Below are positions 22,425 through 30,131 of a DNA stretch of 54,584 bases, one piece after another. The stretch is from positions 1-54,584 of the IMG/VR virus record IMGVR_UViG_3300007512_002354. One strand, written 5' to 3'. Under the pieces are notes generated by a model. That model was not told the origin of the DNA. It worked only from the letters and a program-made list of their open reading frames with translations, and ran no database searches. Numbering within the stretch: position 1 is the first letter of the stretch; each line of letters begins with the position of its first letter. The stretch comes from a virus. The position numbers and the translations under genes are program-made.

Positions 22425-23106
22425 AGTAAGCTTTTTAAGACATGCTGGATGGTTTGGTCCAGAAGATGCAAATGAACACACACTAAATATTATTGGAGTT
22501 GGAGCTACCGGCTCATACATTGGGCTGATTGCAGCTAAAATGGGATTCCATAACTTTAGAGTTTGGGATGCAGACATTGTAGAAGACCATAACCTTCCAA
22601 ACCAAATTTATGAAATCGAAGATGTGAATAAGAAAAAAGTAGATGCATTTGAAAGAGTTCTGACAGCGTTCAACCCGAGAATCAAGGTTGAAAAGCATGA
22701 CTATTTCTTCAAGAAGGAACATAAAGATCTTCTTGAAGGGCCATTGGTCCTGACTGTAGACACCATGTCAGCTCGAAAAGAAATCTATGATGCATTCTAC
22801 TTCAATTGGAAAGTTAATAAAGTTTTTGAAACCAGAGTCGGTTTCGACTATGCCGAAGTAAATATTATTGATAATATGAATAGCGTACATATGAATGAGT
22901 GGAAAAATACCCTGAGGGATGACAGTGAAATTCCCGATGGTCCTTGTAACCTCCGAATATGTACAACACTGGTATCAATGATTGCAGCGTATGCAACACA
23001 TACGATCTGCAATATGCTTTCGTCAAGTAGAAGAAATGAAAATTGGGATTATAGTAAGAAAACTATTTTTAATATTAATCCACAAATCACAACATATACC
23101 TTATAA
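22417..23106 (+). CDS. ThiF/E1-like adenylating enzyme
   Basis: 229 aa. The Rossmann motif GVGATG (G27-G32), then VWDADIVEDHNLPNQ (ATP and Mg site), then LVLTVDTMSARKEIYDAF are the standard ThiF/MoeB/E1 series. Cysteines C177 and C182 in GPCNLRICTT are candidates for the thioester-forming residue. Such enzymes adenylate the C-terminus of a ubiquitin-like protein. The start at 22417 has AGGAG with 5-base spacing; the ORF from 22372 starts inside the previous gene. The end is 9 bases before the Ubl candidate. Confidence 0.92.
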   Translation: MAEVSFLRHAGWFGPEDANEHTLNIIGVGATGSYIGLIAAKMGFHNFRVWDADIVEDHNLPNQIYEIEDVNKKKVDAFERVLTAFNPRIKVEKHDYFFKKEHKDLLEGPLVLTVDTMSARKEIYDAFYFNWKVNKVFETRVGFDYAEVNIIDNMNSVHMNEWKNTLRDDSEIPDGPCNLRICTTLVSMIAAYATHTICNMLSSSRRNENWDYSKKTIFNINPQITTYTL

Positions 23107-23115
23107 GGAAAACAA

Positions 23116-23331
23116 ATGCGATACGTAACATTAGTATTGGTTCCCGGTCCTGGCGCTTCAAGCGTTGAGGTTTCCGAAGGAACGACTCTCGCACAATTTG
23201 CTGCTGACCACGGGTTGAACGGACGTCAGCTGATCGTCGATGGTGAAGGCGTGGCTCCAGATAGCTGGGCAACTGTCACTCTCGATGGTGCTACTGAGAT
23301 CTTTGCAACTGGTGCAGTTAAGGGTAATTAA
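23116..23331 (+). CDS. Small beta-grasp (ubiquitin-like/ThiS-like) protein candidate
   Basis: 71 aa with the layout strand, strand, helix, strand, strand of ThiS/MoaD and ubiquitin-like folds: YVTLVLVPG, SVEVSEGTTLAQFAADHG, RQLIVDGEGV, WATVTLDGATEIFATGAVKGN. The typical Gly after the helix and the last strand DGATEIFAT fit ThiS/PRTRC-C-like proteins. The C-terminus is KGN, not GG, so the penultimate Gly would need trimming or a different chemistry. TAAGGAAAACAA precedes the ATG. It uses CGT, CTC and GTC codons and is GC-rich, as in ssb, suggesting an abundant product. It follows the E1-like gene directly. Confidence 0.7.
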   Translation: MRYVTLVLVPGPGASSVEVSEGTTLAQFAADHGLNGRQLIVDGEGVAPDSWATVTLDGATEIFATGAVKGN

Positions 23332-23340
23332 AAAACCTAT

Positions 23341-23446
23341 ACTGACTGCTTCAGTCTACTATGATTATCAGTCATAGTATTTGCGATTGTAAAAAGATTA
23401 GTAGCACGAAGGGTCCAAGCGTAAGCTTGGGCCCTTCATTTTTTTA
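23341..23446 (+). ncRNA. Structured intergenic region ending in an intrinsic terminator
   Basis: Three consecutive stem-loops: ACTGA/TCAGT at 23341-23355, TACTATGA/TCATAGTA at 23357-23379, and a 13-bp stem at 23408-23437 (one G-U) with GNRA loop GTAA followed by seven Ts. The last is a canonical terminator for the Ubl cassette. The first two are more structure than a terminator needs, so a small regulatory RNA or processed 3' UTR RNA is possible. Confidence 0.55.
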
Positions 23447-23468
23447 ACACCAGGAGGATTATGACGCG

Positions 23469-23846
23469 GTGAAAATACAAATCATAGGCCTGCCCTGTTC
23501 AGGCAAAACAACAGCTATTAAGGAGTTTCTCAAAGAGAAGGAAGATATATTATATATAGATATAAAAGATTACGAAGGTAAAAAACGACAAGGACTATAT
23601 CGGAAGGCAATCCAAAAAGCAAGCAAACCTATCATTGCAGAAAGTGCTTGCGGCGTAAATATAAGAAATACTCATATTATAAGATTGGAAGTACCAGTTC
23701 ATCTGGTGTACACTAGATCTATGAATAGAGATCACATCATAGATGAGGACTATATGTCCTTACTAGAAGGTCAGATGCTACCAGCAAAGTATACTGTGAC
23801 AACAAAGGAAGCATTGATAAAGTTATTAAATAATCTCTTAACGTGA
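23469..23846 (+). CDS. P-loop NTPase / small kinase-like protein
   Basis: 125 aa starting with a Walker A motif, IIGLPCSGKTTAIKEF (GxPxSGKTT), typical of small nucleoside or polynucleotide kinases such as T4 PseT-like or adenylylsulfate-kinase-like folds. Later strands IYIDIKDY and PVHLVYTRSMNRDH (possible LID arginines) fit. GTG start at 23469; AGGAGG lies 11 bases upstream, with a three-codon ATG frame between them. First gene after the terminator. Confidence 0.7.
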   Translation: MKIQIIGLPCSGKTTAIKEFLKEKEDILYIDIKDYEGKKRQGLYRKAIQKASKPIIAESACGVNIRNTHIIRLEVPVHLVYTRSMNRDHIIDEDYMSLLEGQMLPAKYTVTTKEALIKLLNNLLT

Positions 23847-23855
23847 GTGTAATAA

Positions 23856-24749
23856 ATGAAAGAATATTGTGGATTAGTGAACCTGTCTGTAGATAAAGAT
23901 GTAATTAACAAATTGAAGAAAAAGGGAGTTGCTAAATTCGAAAACACAATAGATGGAAACCCTCTAAACACCTACTACCTATTACAATCGGAAGATGGTG
24001 AAAGCCTACTTGCTCGTCAGACAAGTAAGCATGTCCTTGAAAAATTAAATATAAGACCCTCTACAAAATTATGTGGGATTCAACCCCGAGATGCGAGGCA
24101 AGCCTCTTTTGTAGATTCTCTAATAAATAAAGATAATCCGCTATCTATAGCTTTGGGACCAGCCGGTACTGGTAAAACTACATTAGCGATTGCTTACGCA
24201 ATCGATAGCTGGATGGAAGAAAGCAAGCCTATACTTCTTTGCAAATCGACAAAGCTAGTTGGGGCTTCACGAGCCTTCGGGCCCGTTCCAGGAGACATAC
24301 AAGAAAAGTATGCTCCACATATTTCTTCGTATGAAATAGTTCTTAAGAAACTATTAGGTGGCAAAAGTGAAAACTATATATCTCTTTTAAAACAAAAAAA
24401 AGCAATAGAATATATACCCGTAGAATATGTAAGAGGTTGTACTTTTGAGAAGTGCACTTTTATTTTAGATGAGGTACAAAATTTAACTTGGCATGAGTTA
24501 AAAACCGTGATATCTAGAATGGGTGAAGACACAAAGTTAATTATTTTAGGTGACCCGCTTCAAGCTGATATAAATTTCAAAAATGAAAAAAGTGGAATAG
24601 AGATATTGCTTGCCTCTGAGGCATTTAAGAAATCCCCAATTACTAGCGCGGTCTACCTTGAGACACAGTATCGAAGTGAAGTAGCTCAACTAATCGCTGA
24701 TATTGACAAGGAATTAAGCAATGACTCAAAACGAAGAGGTGCTTCATAA
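23856..24749 (+). CDS. phoH: PhoH-like ATPase
   Basis: 297 aa. Walker A ALGPAGTGKTTLAIAYA, then SKPILLCKSTK, Walker B CTFILDEVQNLTW, and sensor-type LIILGDPLQADI, ending with an arginine-containing VYLETQYRSEVAQLI. This is the PhoH/NYN-associated ATPase family, common in marine phages; an RNA helicase or RNA-processing role is suspected. An extra 90-residue N-terminal domain precedes the ATPase. A TTAC hairpin lies within the codons after Walker A (24187-24204). Confidence 0.93.
   Translation: MKEYCGLVNLSVDKDVINKLKKKGVAKFENTIDGNPLNTYYLLQSEDGESLLARQTSKHVLEKLNIRPSTKLCGIQPRDARQASFVDSLINKDNPLSIALGPAGTGKTTLAIAYAIDSWMEESKPILLCKSTKLVGASRAFGPVPGDIQEKYAPHISSYEIVLKKLLGGKSENYISLLKQKKAIEYIPVEYVRGCTFEKCTFILDEVQNLTWHELKTVISRMGEDTKLIILGDPLQADINFKNEKSGIEILLASEAFKKSPITSAVYLETQYRSEVAQLIADIDKELSNDSKRRGAS
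24187..24204 (+). repeat. TTAC-loop hairpin inside phoH coding sequence
   Basis: CGATTGC and GCAATCG enclose loop TTAC, a perfect 7-bp stem. It lies in codons encoding AIAYAID. A similar coding-region copy is at 12829-12844 (CCCTCC/GGAGGG). These may be chance or may mark the same RNA signal as the intergenic ones. Confidence 0.45.
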
Positions 24750-24984
24750 GATAGTGAGTCAACTAGACTCATTAGCTACAGATGCACAAGTTGAAGTCTT
24801 AGCAAATCTGTTTATTAGAATAGGAATAAAAGGTATTAAGAATCTGGATGCAGACGACATAAGTACTGCAAATGTTTTTAATATCGTTATGAACGATGTG
24901 GAAAATAATGGAGAAACTATAAGCAATGCCTTAGTTAGGCAGGGATTGCTATTACTATCATGGATTGATAAGGAAAAAATATGA
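24721..24984 (+). CDS. Hypothetical helical protein, 87 aa
   Basis: Not recognised. A helical, acidic protein starting inside the end of phoH (29-base overlap; AAGGAATTAAGCA precedes the ATG). Its stop overlaps the next start (ATGA). Confidence 0.55.
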   Translation: MTQNEEVLHKIVSQLDSLATDAQVEVLANLFIRIGIKGIKNLDADDISTANVFNIVMNDVENNGETISNALVRQGLLLLSWIDKEKI

Positions 24985-25430
24985 GACAATACCCAGGAAC
25001 ATTTAGTATATATAAAAAGAGTGGTGCCGCTCAGTTTACGATAATCCCTCCAAGAGAGAGTGAAAATGGCAGAATTGAAAAGAACGGAGCAGTTCTTTTA
25101 GAAACAGCTGCAGGACAAGGTGAGAAATCATACAGTTGGAATGAAAAGATTACTTTTGCAATAGGTATGTCAGACCTATGCAATGTCTTTGAGAATCCAG
25201 ACTCACCACCAAAACTTATCCACCAGATGCCAGGTTCAGATCTAACTAAGTCGTTAGAACTAGTGCCTGGAGAAGGTAGATACAGTGGCACATTTATGTT
25301 AAAATTAGGAGAGAAGAACAAGTCTACTGACACGTATAAAAATGTAACCGTACCAATAAGTGGTGGCGAATATACAGTGTTACTAAGACTATTTATGGCG
25401 GCAGCGCCAGTACTTATTGGCTGGAATTAA
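24981..25430 (+). CDS. Hypothetical protein, possible Whirly-like ssDNA-binding fold
   Basis: 149 aa. The pattern of two similar halves, strands such as TFSIYKKSGAAQFTIIPP and VLLETAAGQGEKSYSWNEKITFAIG, and a later GTFMLKLGEK...ITVPISGGEYTVLLRLF, reminds me of Whirly/MRP-type single-strand nucleic-acid-binding proteins. This is a shape resemblance only. It is translationally coupled to both neighbours. Confidence 0.55.
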   Translation: MRQYPGTFSIYKKSGAAQFTIIPPRESENGRIEKNGAVLLETAAGQGEKSYSWNEKITFAIGMSDLCNVFENPDSPPKLIHQMPGSDLTKSLELVPGEGRYSGTFMLKLGEKNKSTDTYKNVTVPISGGEYTVLLRLFMAAAPVLIGWN

Positions 25431-25753
25431 TGGAATTCAAAGTAAGCACAAAATCACAAGAAGATGGAGTAGTACTTCAGCTGGAATCACTTCTTGATAT
25501 ATTGATGGGTAGAGTTGTGCAAGAGCCCAAAGACGATCACGTCGCTCTTGCTTCTGCACTTTGCTCATTCTTACAATCAAGAGAAAGTCTTGGTCCAGCA
25601 AGCATCGAACAAATAATGACTATTGCTTTTTCCACTGGATACTTTTATAGAGTATTCTTAGAGAAAAACAATGTTGAAATATTAGGAGAAGAAAGTGAAG
25701 AAATGGTTACTAACCCTAACAGCGAATCCAGCAGTACGAAAAGTGATGGCTGA
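25430..25753 (+). CDS. Hypothetical helical protein, 107 aa
   Basis: Not recognised. Starts in the previous stop (TAATG). Helical core with a Ser/Asn/Thr-rich tail. Overlaps the next gene by 59 bases. Confidence 0.5.
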   Translation: MEFKVSTKSQEDGVVLQLESLLDILMGRVVQEPKDDHVALASALCSFLQSRESLGPASIEQIMTIAFSTGYFYRVFLEKNNVEILGEESEEMVTNPNSESSSTKSDG

Positions 25754-25940
25754 AGTTGCTGAATTCGTACTAGAATCAGTAGCAACACTAGCAGCCGTTT
25801 ATATTATTGAACTTAGAAAAAGAAACGCAACAACCAAGTTAACAGAAGGAAAAACAGAAGATGTTCAGTTACACAGTAAAAGTAAACACAATCAAGAGCC
25901 CGAAGGGGAAGGTAGTAGCCTTCGGGTCCTTAGTCATTGA
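25695..25940 (+). CDS. Small membrane protein, GTG start
   Basis: 81 aa with one hydrophobic helix (VLESVATLAAVYIIEL) and a hydrophilic tail. GGAG with 6-base spacing precedes the GTG at 25695. It overlaps both neighbours (59 and 80 bases), which is a lot; the tail beyond the membrane helix could be dispensable. Confidence 0.4.
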   Translation: MKKWLLTLTANPAVRKVMAEVAEFVLESVATLAAVYIIELRKRNATTKLTEGKTEDVQLHSKSKHNQEPEGEGSSLRVLSH

Positions 25941-26223
25941 TGAAGTATTTGAAGTCAATGGCTTTAGAATCGTAGACGGTGCAAACGGTCTATTTGTTTC
26001 ACCCCCTCAACACAAGGGTAAGGACAGAGAAGGTAATGATACCTACTTTGATGATGCTCGATTTCTCGGTGACAACCGTGAAGACATCAGAGATGAAATC
26101 TATAAGACATTTATAGATTCTTACACAGCTAGCGCAGGCAGTAACGCTCGTGCAGCAACAGCTTCAGCTCAATCCGAAAGAAACACAACGACAAGCGAAA
26201 ACGACCGTAGACCACTCTGGTAA
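25861..26223 (+). CDS. SpoVG-like nucleic-acid-binding protein
   Basis: 120 aa. Residues 5-75 match the SpoVG pattern: VAFGSLVIDEVFEVNGFRIVDGANGLFVSPP (the FVxxxRIxxGxxGLFVxxP signature), then NREDIRDEIYKTFIDSY (the usual C-terminal helix). SpoVG binds RNA and DNA and regulates many genes in Gram-positive bacteria and spirochaetes. The C-terminal 35 residues are Ala/Ser/Thr/Asn-rich. The leader has AAGGA. Codons 13-22 form an 8-bp hairpin (CCCGAAGG/CCTTCGGG at 25899-25926), which may affect translation or bind the protein itself. Confidence 0.82.
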   Translation: MFSYTVKVNTIKSPKGKVVAFGSLVIDEVFEVNGFRIVDGANGLFVSPPQHKGKDREGNDTYFDDARFLGDNREDIRDEIYKTFIDSYTASAGSNARAATASAQSERNTTTSENDRRPLW

Positions 26224-26245
26224 TATAGCTCAAACTACTAACGAG

Positions 26246-26283
26246 ATCCCCAGTCAGATTTTTCTGGCTGGGGATTCTTTATA
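26246..26283 (+). terminator. Terminator after the SpoVG-like gene
   Basis: ATCCCCAG-T-CAGA pairs with TCTG-G-CTGGGGAT (13 bp, one G-U) around a TTTT loop, then TCTTTATAG. It probably terminates the phoH-SpoVG transcription unit. Confidence 0.75.
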
Positions 26284-26292
26284 GGAACAACC

Positions 26293-26877
26293 ATGATGAC
26301 CGCTAAAGAAACCAAAGAAGAAATCACTTCTGAAAAAAATGATGAACCAGCCGGATATGAAGTATCTCCAGATACAATCGTGGAAGTTGTTAAAGAGGGA
26401 GCGGCAATATATTCAGAAATAACTGCATCATTTATACAGGAGTTTGTCTTTTATGACAAAACACTATATGAATGGGCAACCGATTTAATGATAGAGATTC
26501 CAAGAGAAAGTCTAGATGAGGTACGATTCAGAGCCCTACTGATAACACTAGCAAACAACATACAGATTGCTAGCAATTACCACAGCGTTGCATCTTCTAT
26601 GGCAGAAGCTATAAGCGGAGGCAACTCTATTAAGAAATCAGATGTAGTAAATGCAATAGTAATGAACTTTGCTAAGCGTGGCGCTAAGCGCCCAGCTGCC
26701 TCTGTGATAGAGCGTATGGCTGAAAGCTATATGTCTAGTACAGTATCAGCTAGAGTCGCCGCAAAGATCGTTAAGAGCTTCTGGAGACAAAGGTTAGACA
26801 CCCTCCTAGAAGTAAGGAAAGTGCTTGAACAAATAGGCATGAGCCTGCACATGGAGATGAAATGGACGAGCCAGTAA
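26293..26877 (+). CDS. Hypothetical helical protein, 194 aa
   Basis: Not recognised. An acidic start, then several amphipathic helices; the last 60 residues are basic (RGAKRPAASVIERMAESY... SFWRQRLDTLLEVRKVLEQ). ATAGGAACAACC precedes the ATG pair. First gene after a terminator. It overlaps the next small gene. Confidence 0.55.
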   Translation: MMTAKETKEEITSEKNDEPAGYEVSPDTIVEVVKEGAAIYSEITASFIQEFVFYDKTLYEWATDLMIEIPRESLDEVRFRALLITLANNIQIASNYHSVASSMAEAISGGNSIKKSDVVNAIVMNFAKRGAKRPAASVIERMAESYMSSTVSARVAAKIVKSFWRQRLDTLLEVRKVLEQIGMSLHMEMKWTSQ

Positions 26878-27032
26878 AAGCATACCGAATCTGCTACCGT
26901 ATGGAGTGCTTTGTAAAAGCAAAAGATGAAGACGAAGCAAAATATATGTTTCAAGAAGGCCAAGGAGATGATGCAGAGTATGTCGAGTTCATGTCAATAG
27001 AAGAGGTGAACGAAAACCACACACCTAAATAA
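26862..27032 (+). CDS. Hypothetical protein, 56 aa
   Basis: ATG preceded by GGAG and 5 bases, overlapping the previous gene by 16 bases. Sequence pattern KAYRICYRMECFVKAKDEDEAKYMF resembles small sheet-helix proteins. Function unknown. Confidence 0.5.
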   Translation: MDEPVKAYRICYRMECFVKAKDEDEAKYMFQEGQGDDAEYVEFMSIEEVNENHTPK

Positions 27033-27042
27033 GGGAAAGATT

Positions 27043-27324
27043 ATGTTCGACGGAGCAATACTTGGTGTAATAACCTGGGCAAGCATGGTGTTTACCTTCA
27101 TGCACTTACCCAGATTTATAAAAAGATTCCTATTGAGGCATTTTATCATATCGGATATAATAGCCACAGGAATCACATTCTTTTTATTAAGTAGTATATC
27201 CCATAGTATTATGGCTGTAGTTGGATCAATAACTTGTGGACTCTTAGTGAACATATCATTAATGGCCGTAAACAAATTCCAACTTGGAGATAGTAATGCT
27301 AAGCAAACTGCAAGCTCTCTCTGA
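27043..27324 (+). CDS. Membrane protein, about three TM segments
   Basis: 93 aa with three hydrophobic stretches (about residues 5-23, 38-55 and 57-77). AAGGGAAAGATT precedes the ATG. It resembles small phage membrane proteins but no family is recognised. Overlaps the next gene by 29 bases. Confidence 0.6.
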   Translation: MFDGAILGVITWASMVFTFMHLPRFIKRFLLRHFIISDIIATGITFFLLSSISHSIMAVVGSITCGLLVNISLMAVNKFQLGDSNAKQTASSL

Positions 27325-27562
27325 AGAAAAGAGAGAGATTTTCTTAGAATTTGTATTGCAAGATATAGGTAGCGAATGTAGTATTATCTCAGGAGAAGAA
27401 TACGAAGAATTTAAAAATATCTTAACACAAATACTTGAAAGCAAGAATACAATTGCCATCAGATTACTGTCTTTCTTACTAGGGGAACAAGATTTTGAAT
27501 CTTATTATGACAAATGTCTACCCATGATAGAGGATATTATTGGTGATATAAATGAAGAATAA
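27296..27562 (+). CDS. Hypothetical helical protein, 88 aa
   Basis: Start 27296 is chosen by GGAG with 6-base spacing; the TTG at 27284 is less likely. All-helical, acidic. Not recognised. Confidence 0.55.
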   Translation: MLSKLQALSEEKREIFLEFVLQDIGSECSIISGEEYEEFKNILTQILESKNTIAIRLLSFLLGEQDFESYYDKCLPMIEDIIGDINEE

Positions 27563-27773
27563 GAGAGATAGTCTTAGTCAAAGACTAATAGGTTTCTGGA
27601 CGAAGACCAAGTATCTCGTGAGAAAACTATTCATTCAGTTACTCTCCTATATTTTACAAATACTGGCTATTATTCTTGCAATAATCATAGTTATAATAGT
27701 GATTATCAGTGTAATAATAGTTACATTAGTTAAAGCTCTCTACGAGAAAAATGAATCTAAGAAATACGAATAA
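27552..27773 (+). CDS. Single-TM protein, 73 aa
   Basis: A basic N-terminus is followed by a long Ile/Val-rich hydrophobic helix and a charged tail. It overlaps the previous gene by 11 bases and ends 11 bases before nrdJ. Function unknown. Confidence 0.5.
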   Translation: MKNKRDSLSQRLIGFWTKTKYLVRKLFIQLLSYILQILAIILAIIIVIIVIISVIIVTLVKALYEKNESKKYE

Positions 27774-27784
27774 CTGGAGAATAT

Positions 27785-29800
27785 ATGTTTATATCACAAT
27801 ATAGTGACGGGAGAAAGATTAGAATATTTTCTCTCAGTGAATCCTTTATAGATCAATATAAAGACAAGCAACCCAATTGGGGCCCAGTAGGTTACTTTAC
27901 TTTTAAAAGAACATACGCACGCCCATCAGATCTGAATGGTACGGAAGAATTCTGGGAAACCTGTAAGAGAGTCGTAGAGGGAGTATACAATATACAGAAA
28001 CAACACTGTCGTGTACTACGTTTACCGTGGGATGACCGACAAGCCCAAGCTTCAGCTCAAGAAATGTTTAAAAGAATGTGGGAGTTTAAATTCACCCCAC
28101 CTGGACGCGGCCTATGGATGATGGGTACAGACCTTGTATATGACAAAGGTGCTGCGGCACTAAACAATTGTGCTTTTGTTTCGACGGAAAACATTCATGT
28201 TGAATTTGCAGAACCGTTTTGCTTTCTCATGGATATGTCAATGCTCGGAGTAGGAGTAGGTGGAGACTGCAGAGGTGCAGGAGTAATTAAGCTACAAACA
28301 CCCAAGTATACAGACGAACCTTATGTTGTAGAAGATTCTAGAGAAGGATGGATAGAACTAGTTAGAACGGTGCTGAATTCTTTTACAGGCCGTGGTTCTT
28401 ATCCGTTAACTGTAGATTACTCTAAAGTTCGACCAAGGGGTAGCGCCATTAAAGGTTTTGGTGGCGTAGCGTCTGGTCCAGATCCACTGATAAGATTGAT
28501 TGACAACCTCACTGAATTGTTAACGCCTACAGATGGAAAGAGCTACGCTGTTAGCTCCTCACAAATCGTTGACATATTTAATTATATAGGAAAGTGTGTA
28601 GTTTCAGGTGGAGTACGTCGCACAGCTGAAATAATGTTCGGCAATCCAAACGATGAAGAATTCATAAAGCTAAAGCAAGACAAACATGCATTAATGGATA
28701 GAAGGTGGGCAAGTAATAATTCAATCTTTGCTGAAGTTGGAATGGACTACTCTACCATAGCAGACTCTATTGCCCTAAATGGTGAACCAGGAGCTATCTG
28801 GTTAGAGAACATGAGACATTATGGAAGAATGGCTGACCCATATAATGGTAAAGACTTACGCGTTATGGGTTCGAACCCATGTTCGGAGCAGTCTCTAGAA
28901 GACCACGAACTCTGCTGTTTGGTTGAAACATTTCCAGCTCATCATGAAGATCTAGAAGATTATAAACGAACGCTTAAGTACGCATATCTTTATGCGAAGA
29001 CCGTTACACTGATTCCTACTCATAACAGTAAAACAAATGCAGTTATGATGAGAAACAGAAGAATAGGCTGCAGCATGAGTGGTATTGTACAAGCAATGGA
29101 AAAACTAGGAAGAAGAGAGTTTCTTTCCTGGTGTGACAAGGGGTACAAAACGATTAAAGATTGGGATGACATCTATTCAGAATGGCTCTGTATTCCAAGG
29201 TCCATAAAAGTAACAAGTGTTAAGCCTAGTGGAACAGTATCTCTGCTCTGCGGAGCAACCCCAGGTATACACTACCCCCACAGTGAGTATTATATTAGAA
29301 ATATAAGAGTACAAAATACATCTCCACTTTTAGAAGCGTGTCTTAAAGCGGGGTATCCCGTTGAAGAAGATGCTTATTCAGACGACACATCGGTTGTATC
29401 ATTTCCAGTTCAAGAATCATTTTATTCTAAATCGAAAAACGATATAACTATTTGGGAACAGTTCGCAAATGCAGCTGCGCTCCAAAAGTGGTGGGCTGAC
29501 AATCAAGTATCAATTACTATTACATTCACTAGTGCAGAGGCCAGTGTTATTAAAACGTGTTTAGAAATATATGAAACACAACTTAAATCCGTATCTCTTT
29601 TACCATTAAATGAAAAAGAACATGGATATGTACAGGCCCCATATGTCGAGATCACTAAAAATGAATATGAAAGCATGCTTAAGGTGTTAAAACCTTTGGA
29701 TCTATCCTTGGCAACTCACGAAGCAGAAGACAAATTCTGTGACGGAGAAACGTGTGAAATAAAATTTGACACAAACGAGAGTGAAGATCATGCAAATTAA
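27785..29800 (+). CDS. nrdJ: Class II (B12-dependent) ribonucleoside-triphosphate reductase
   Basis: 671 aa. Reduces ribonucleotides to deoxyribonucleotides using adenosylcobalamin. Motifs: FTPPGRGLWMMGT, AALNNCAFVST (first active-site Cys), GGVRRTAEI, SNPCSEQSLEDHELCCLVE (radical Cys and Glu-type region), PSGTVSLLCGATPGIHYP and a C-terminal CDGETC (Cx4C redox pair). This is the monomeric RTPR type known from Lactobacillus and many phages. No intein is present. CTGGAGAATAT precedes the ATG. Genes for MazG and dCMP deaminase follow. Confidence 0.96.
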   Translation: MFISQYSDGRKIRIFSLSESFIDQYKDKQPNWGPVGYFTFKRTYARPSDLNGTEEFWETCKRVVEGVYNIQKQHCRVLRLPWDDRQAQASAQEMFKRMWEFKFTPPGRGLWMMGTDLVYDKGAAALNNCAFVSTENIHVEFAEPFCFLMDMSMLGVGVGGDCRGAGVIKLQTPKYTDEPYVVEDSREGWIELVRTVLNSFTGRGSYPLTVDYSKVRPRGSAIKGFGGVASGPDPLIRLIDNLTELLTPTDGKSYAVSSSQIVDIFNYIGKCVVSGGVRRTAEIMFGNPNDEEFIKLKQDKHALMDRRWASNNSIFAEVGMDYSTIADSIALNGEPGAIWLENMRHYGRMADPYNGKDLRVMGSNPCSEQSLEDHELCCLVETFPAHHEDLEDYKRTLKYAYLYAKTVTLIPTHNSKTNAVMMRNRRIGCSMSGIVQAMEKLGRREFLSWCDKGYKTIKDWDDIYSEWLCIPRSIKVTSVKPSGTVSLLCGATPGIHYPHSEYYIRNIRVQNTSPLLEACLKAGYPVEEDAYSDDTSVVSFPVQESFYSKSKNDITIWEQFANAAALQKWWADNQVSITITFTSAEASVIKTCLEIYETQLKSVSLLPLNEKEHGYVQAPYVEITKNEYESMLKVLKPLDLSLATHEAEDKFCDGETCEIKFDTNESEDHAN

Positions 29801-30116
29801 TGAGCTTGTCAAAGAAGCTCATAAGCTTTCAGTGGAGAAGGGATGGCACCAAATCGAAAGATCGGTGCCTGAACTTCTCTGCTTAATACATTCTGAGTTA
29901 AGTGAAGCTTTAGAAGAATACCGAAACGGCAAAGATACAAATGAGATATACTATGTAAGTGGTAAGCCCGAAGGGATACCTATAGAACTTGCTGACGCTG
30001 TTATAAGAATTGCAGATTTATGCGGACTGCATAATATAGATCTAGAAGAGGCAATAAAAATAAAAGCTACTTACAATAAAACACGATCCCACCGACACGG
30101 TGGGAAAGTCTGCTAG
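29790..30116 (+). CDS. MazG-like nucleotide pyrophosphohydrolase
   Basis: 108 aa. The motif ELLCLIHSELSEALEEYRNG (ExxE) and PIELADAVIRIADLCG (ExxD) are the Mg2+-binding helices of the all-alpha NTP-PPase family. Products hydrolyse (d)NTPs or (p)ppGpp-like nucleotides; phage MazG is proposed to adjust the nucleotide pool. The tail NKTRSHRHGGK is also typical. Start 29790 overlaps nrdJ by 11 bases. Confidence 0.9.
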   Translation: MQINELVKEAHKLSVEKGWHQIERSVPELLCLIHSELSEALEEYRNGKDTNEIYYVSGKPEGIPIELADAVIRIADLCGLHNIDLEEAIKIKATYNKTRSHRHGGKVC

Positions 30117-30131
30117 AAATAGGGTATTTAT

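Noticed and set aside
28860-28890. T-arm-like GGGTTCGAACCC sequence
   Set aside because: It lies inside nrdJ in frame with conserved codons and has no tRNA acceptor or anticodon arms around it.
27785-29800. Possible intein in the ribonucleotide reductase
   Set aside because: RNR motifs run continuously through 671 residues with no intein blocks, although phage NrdJ genes elsewhere carry split inteins.
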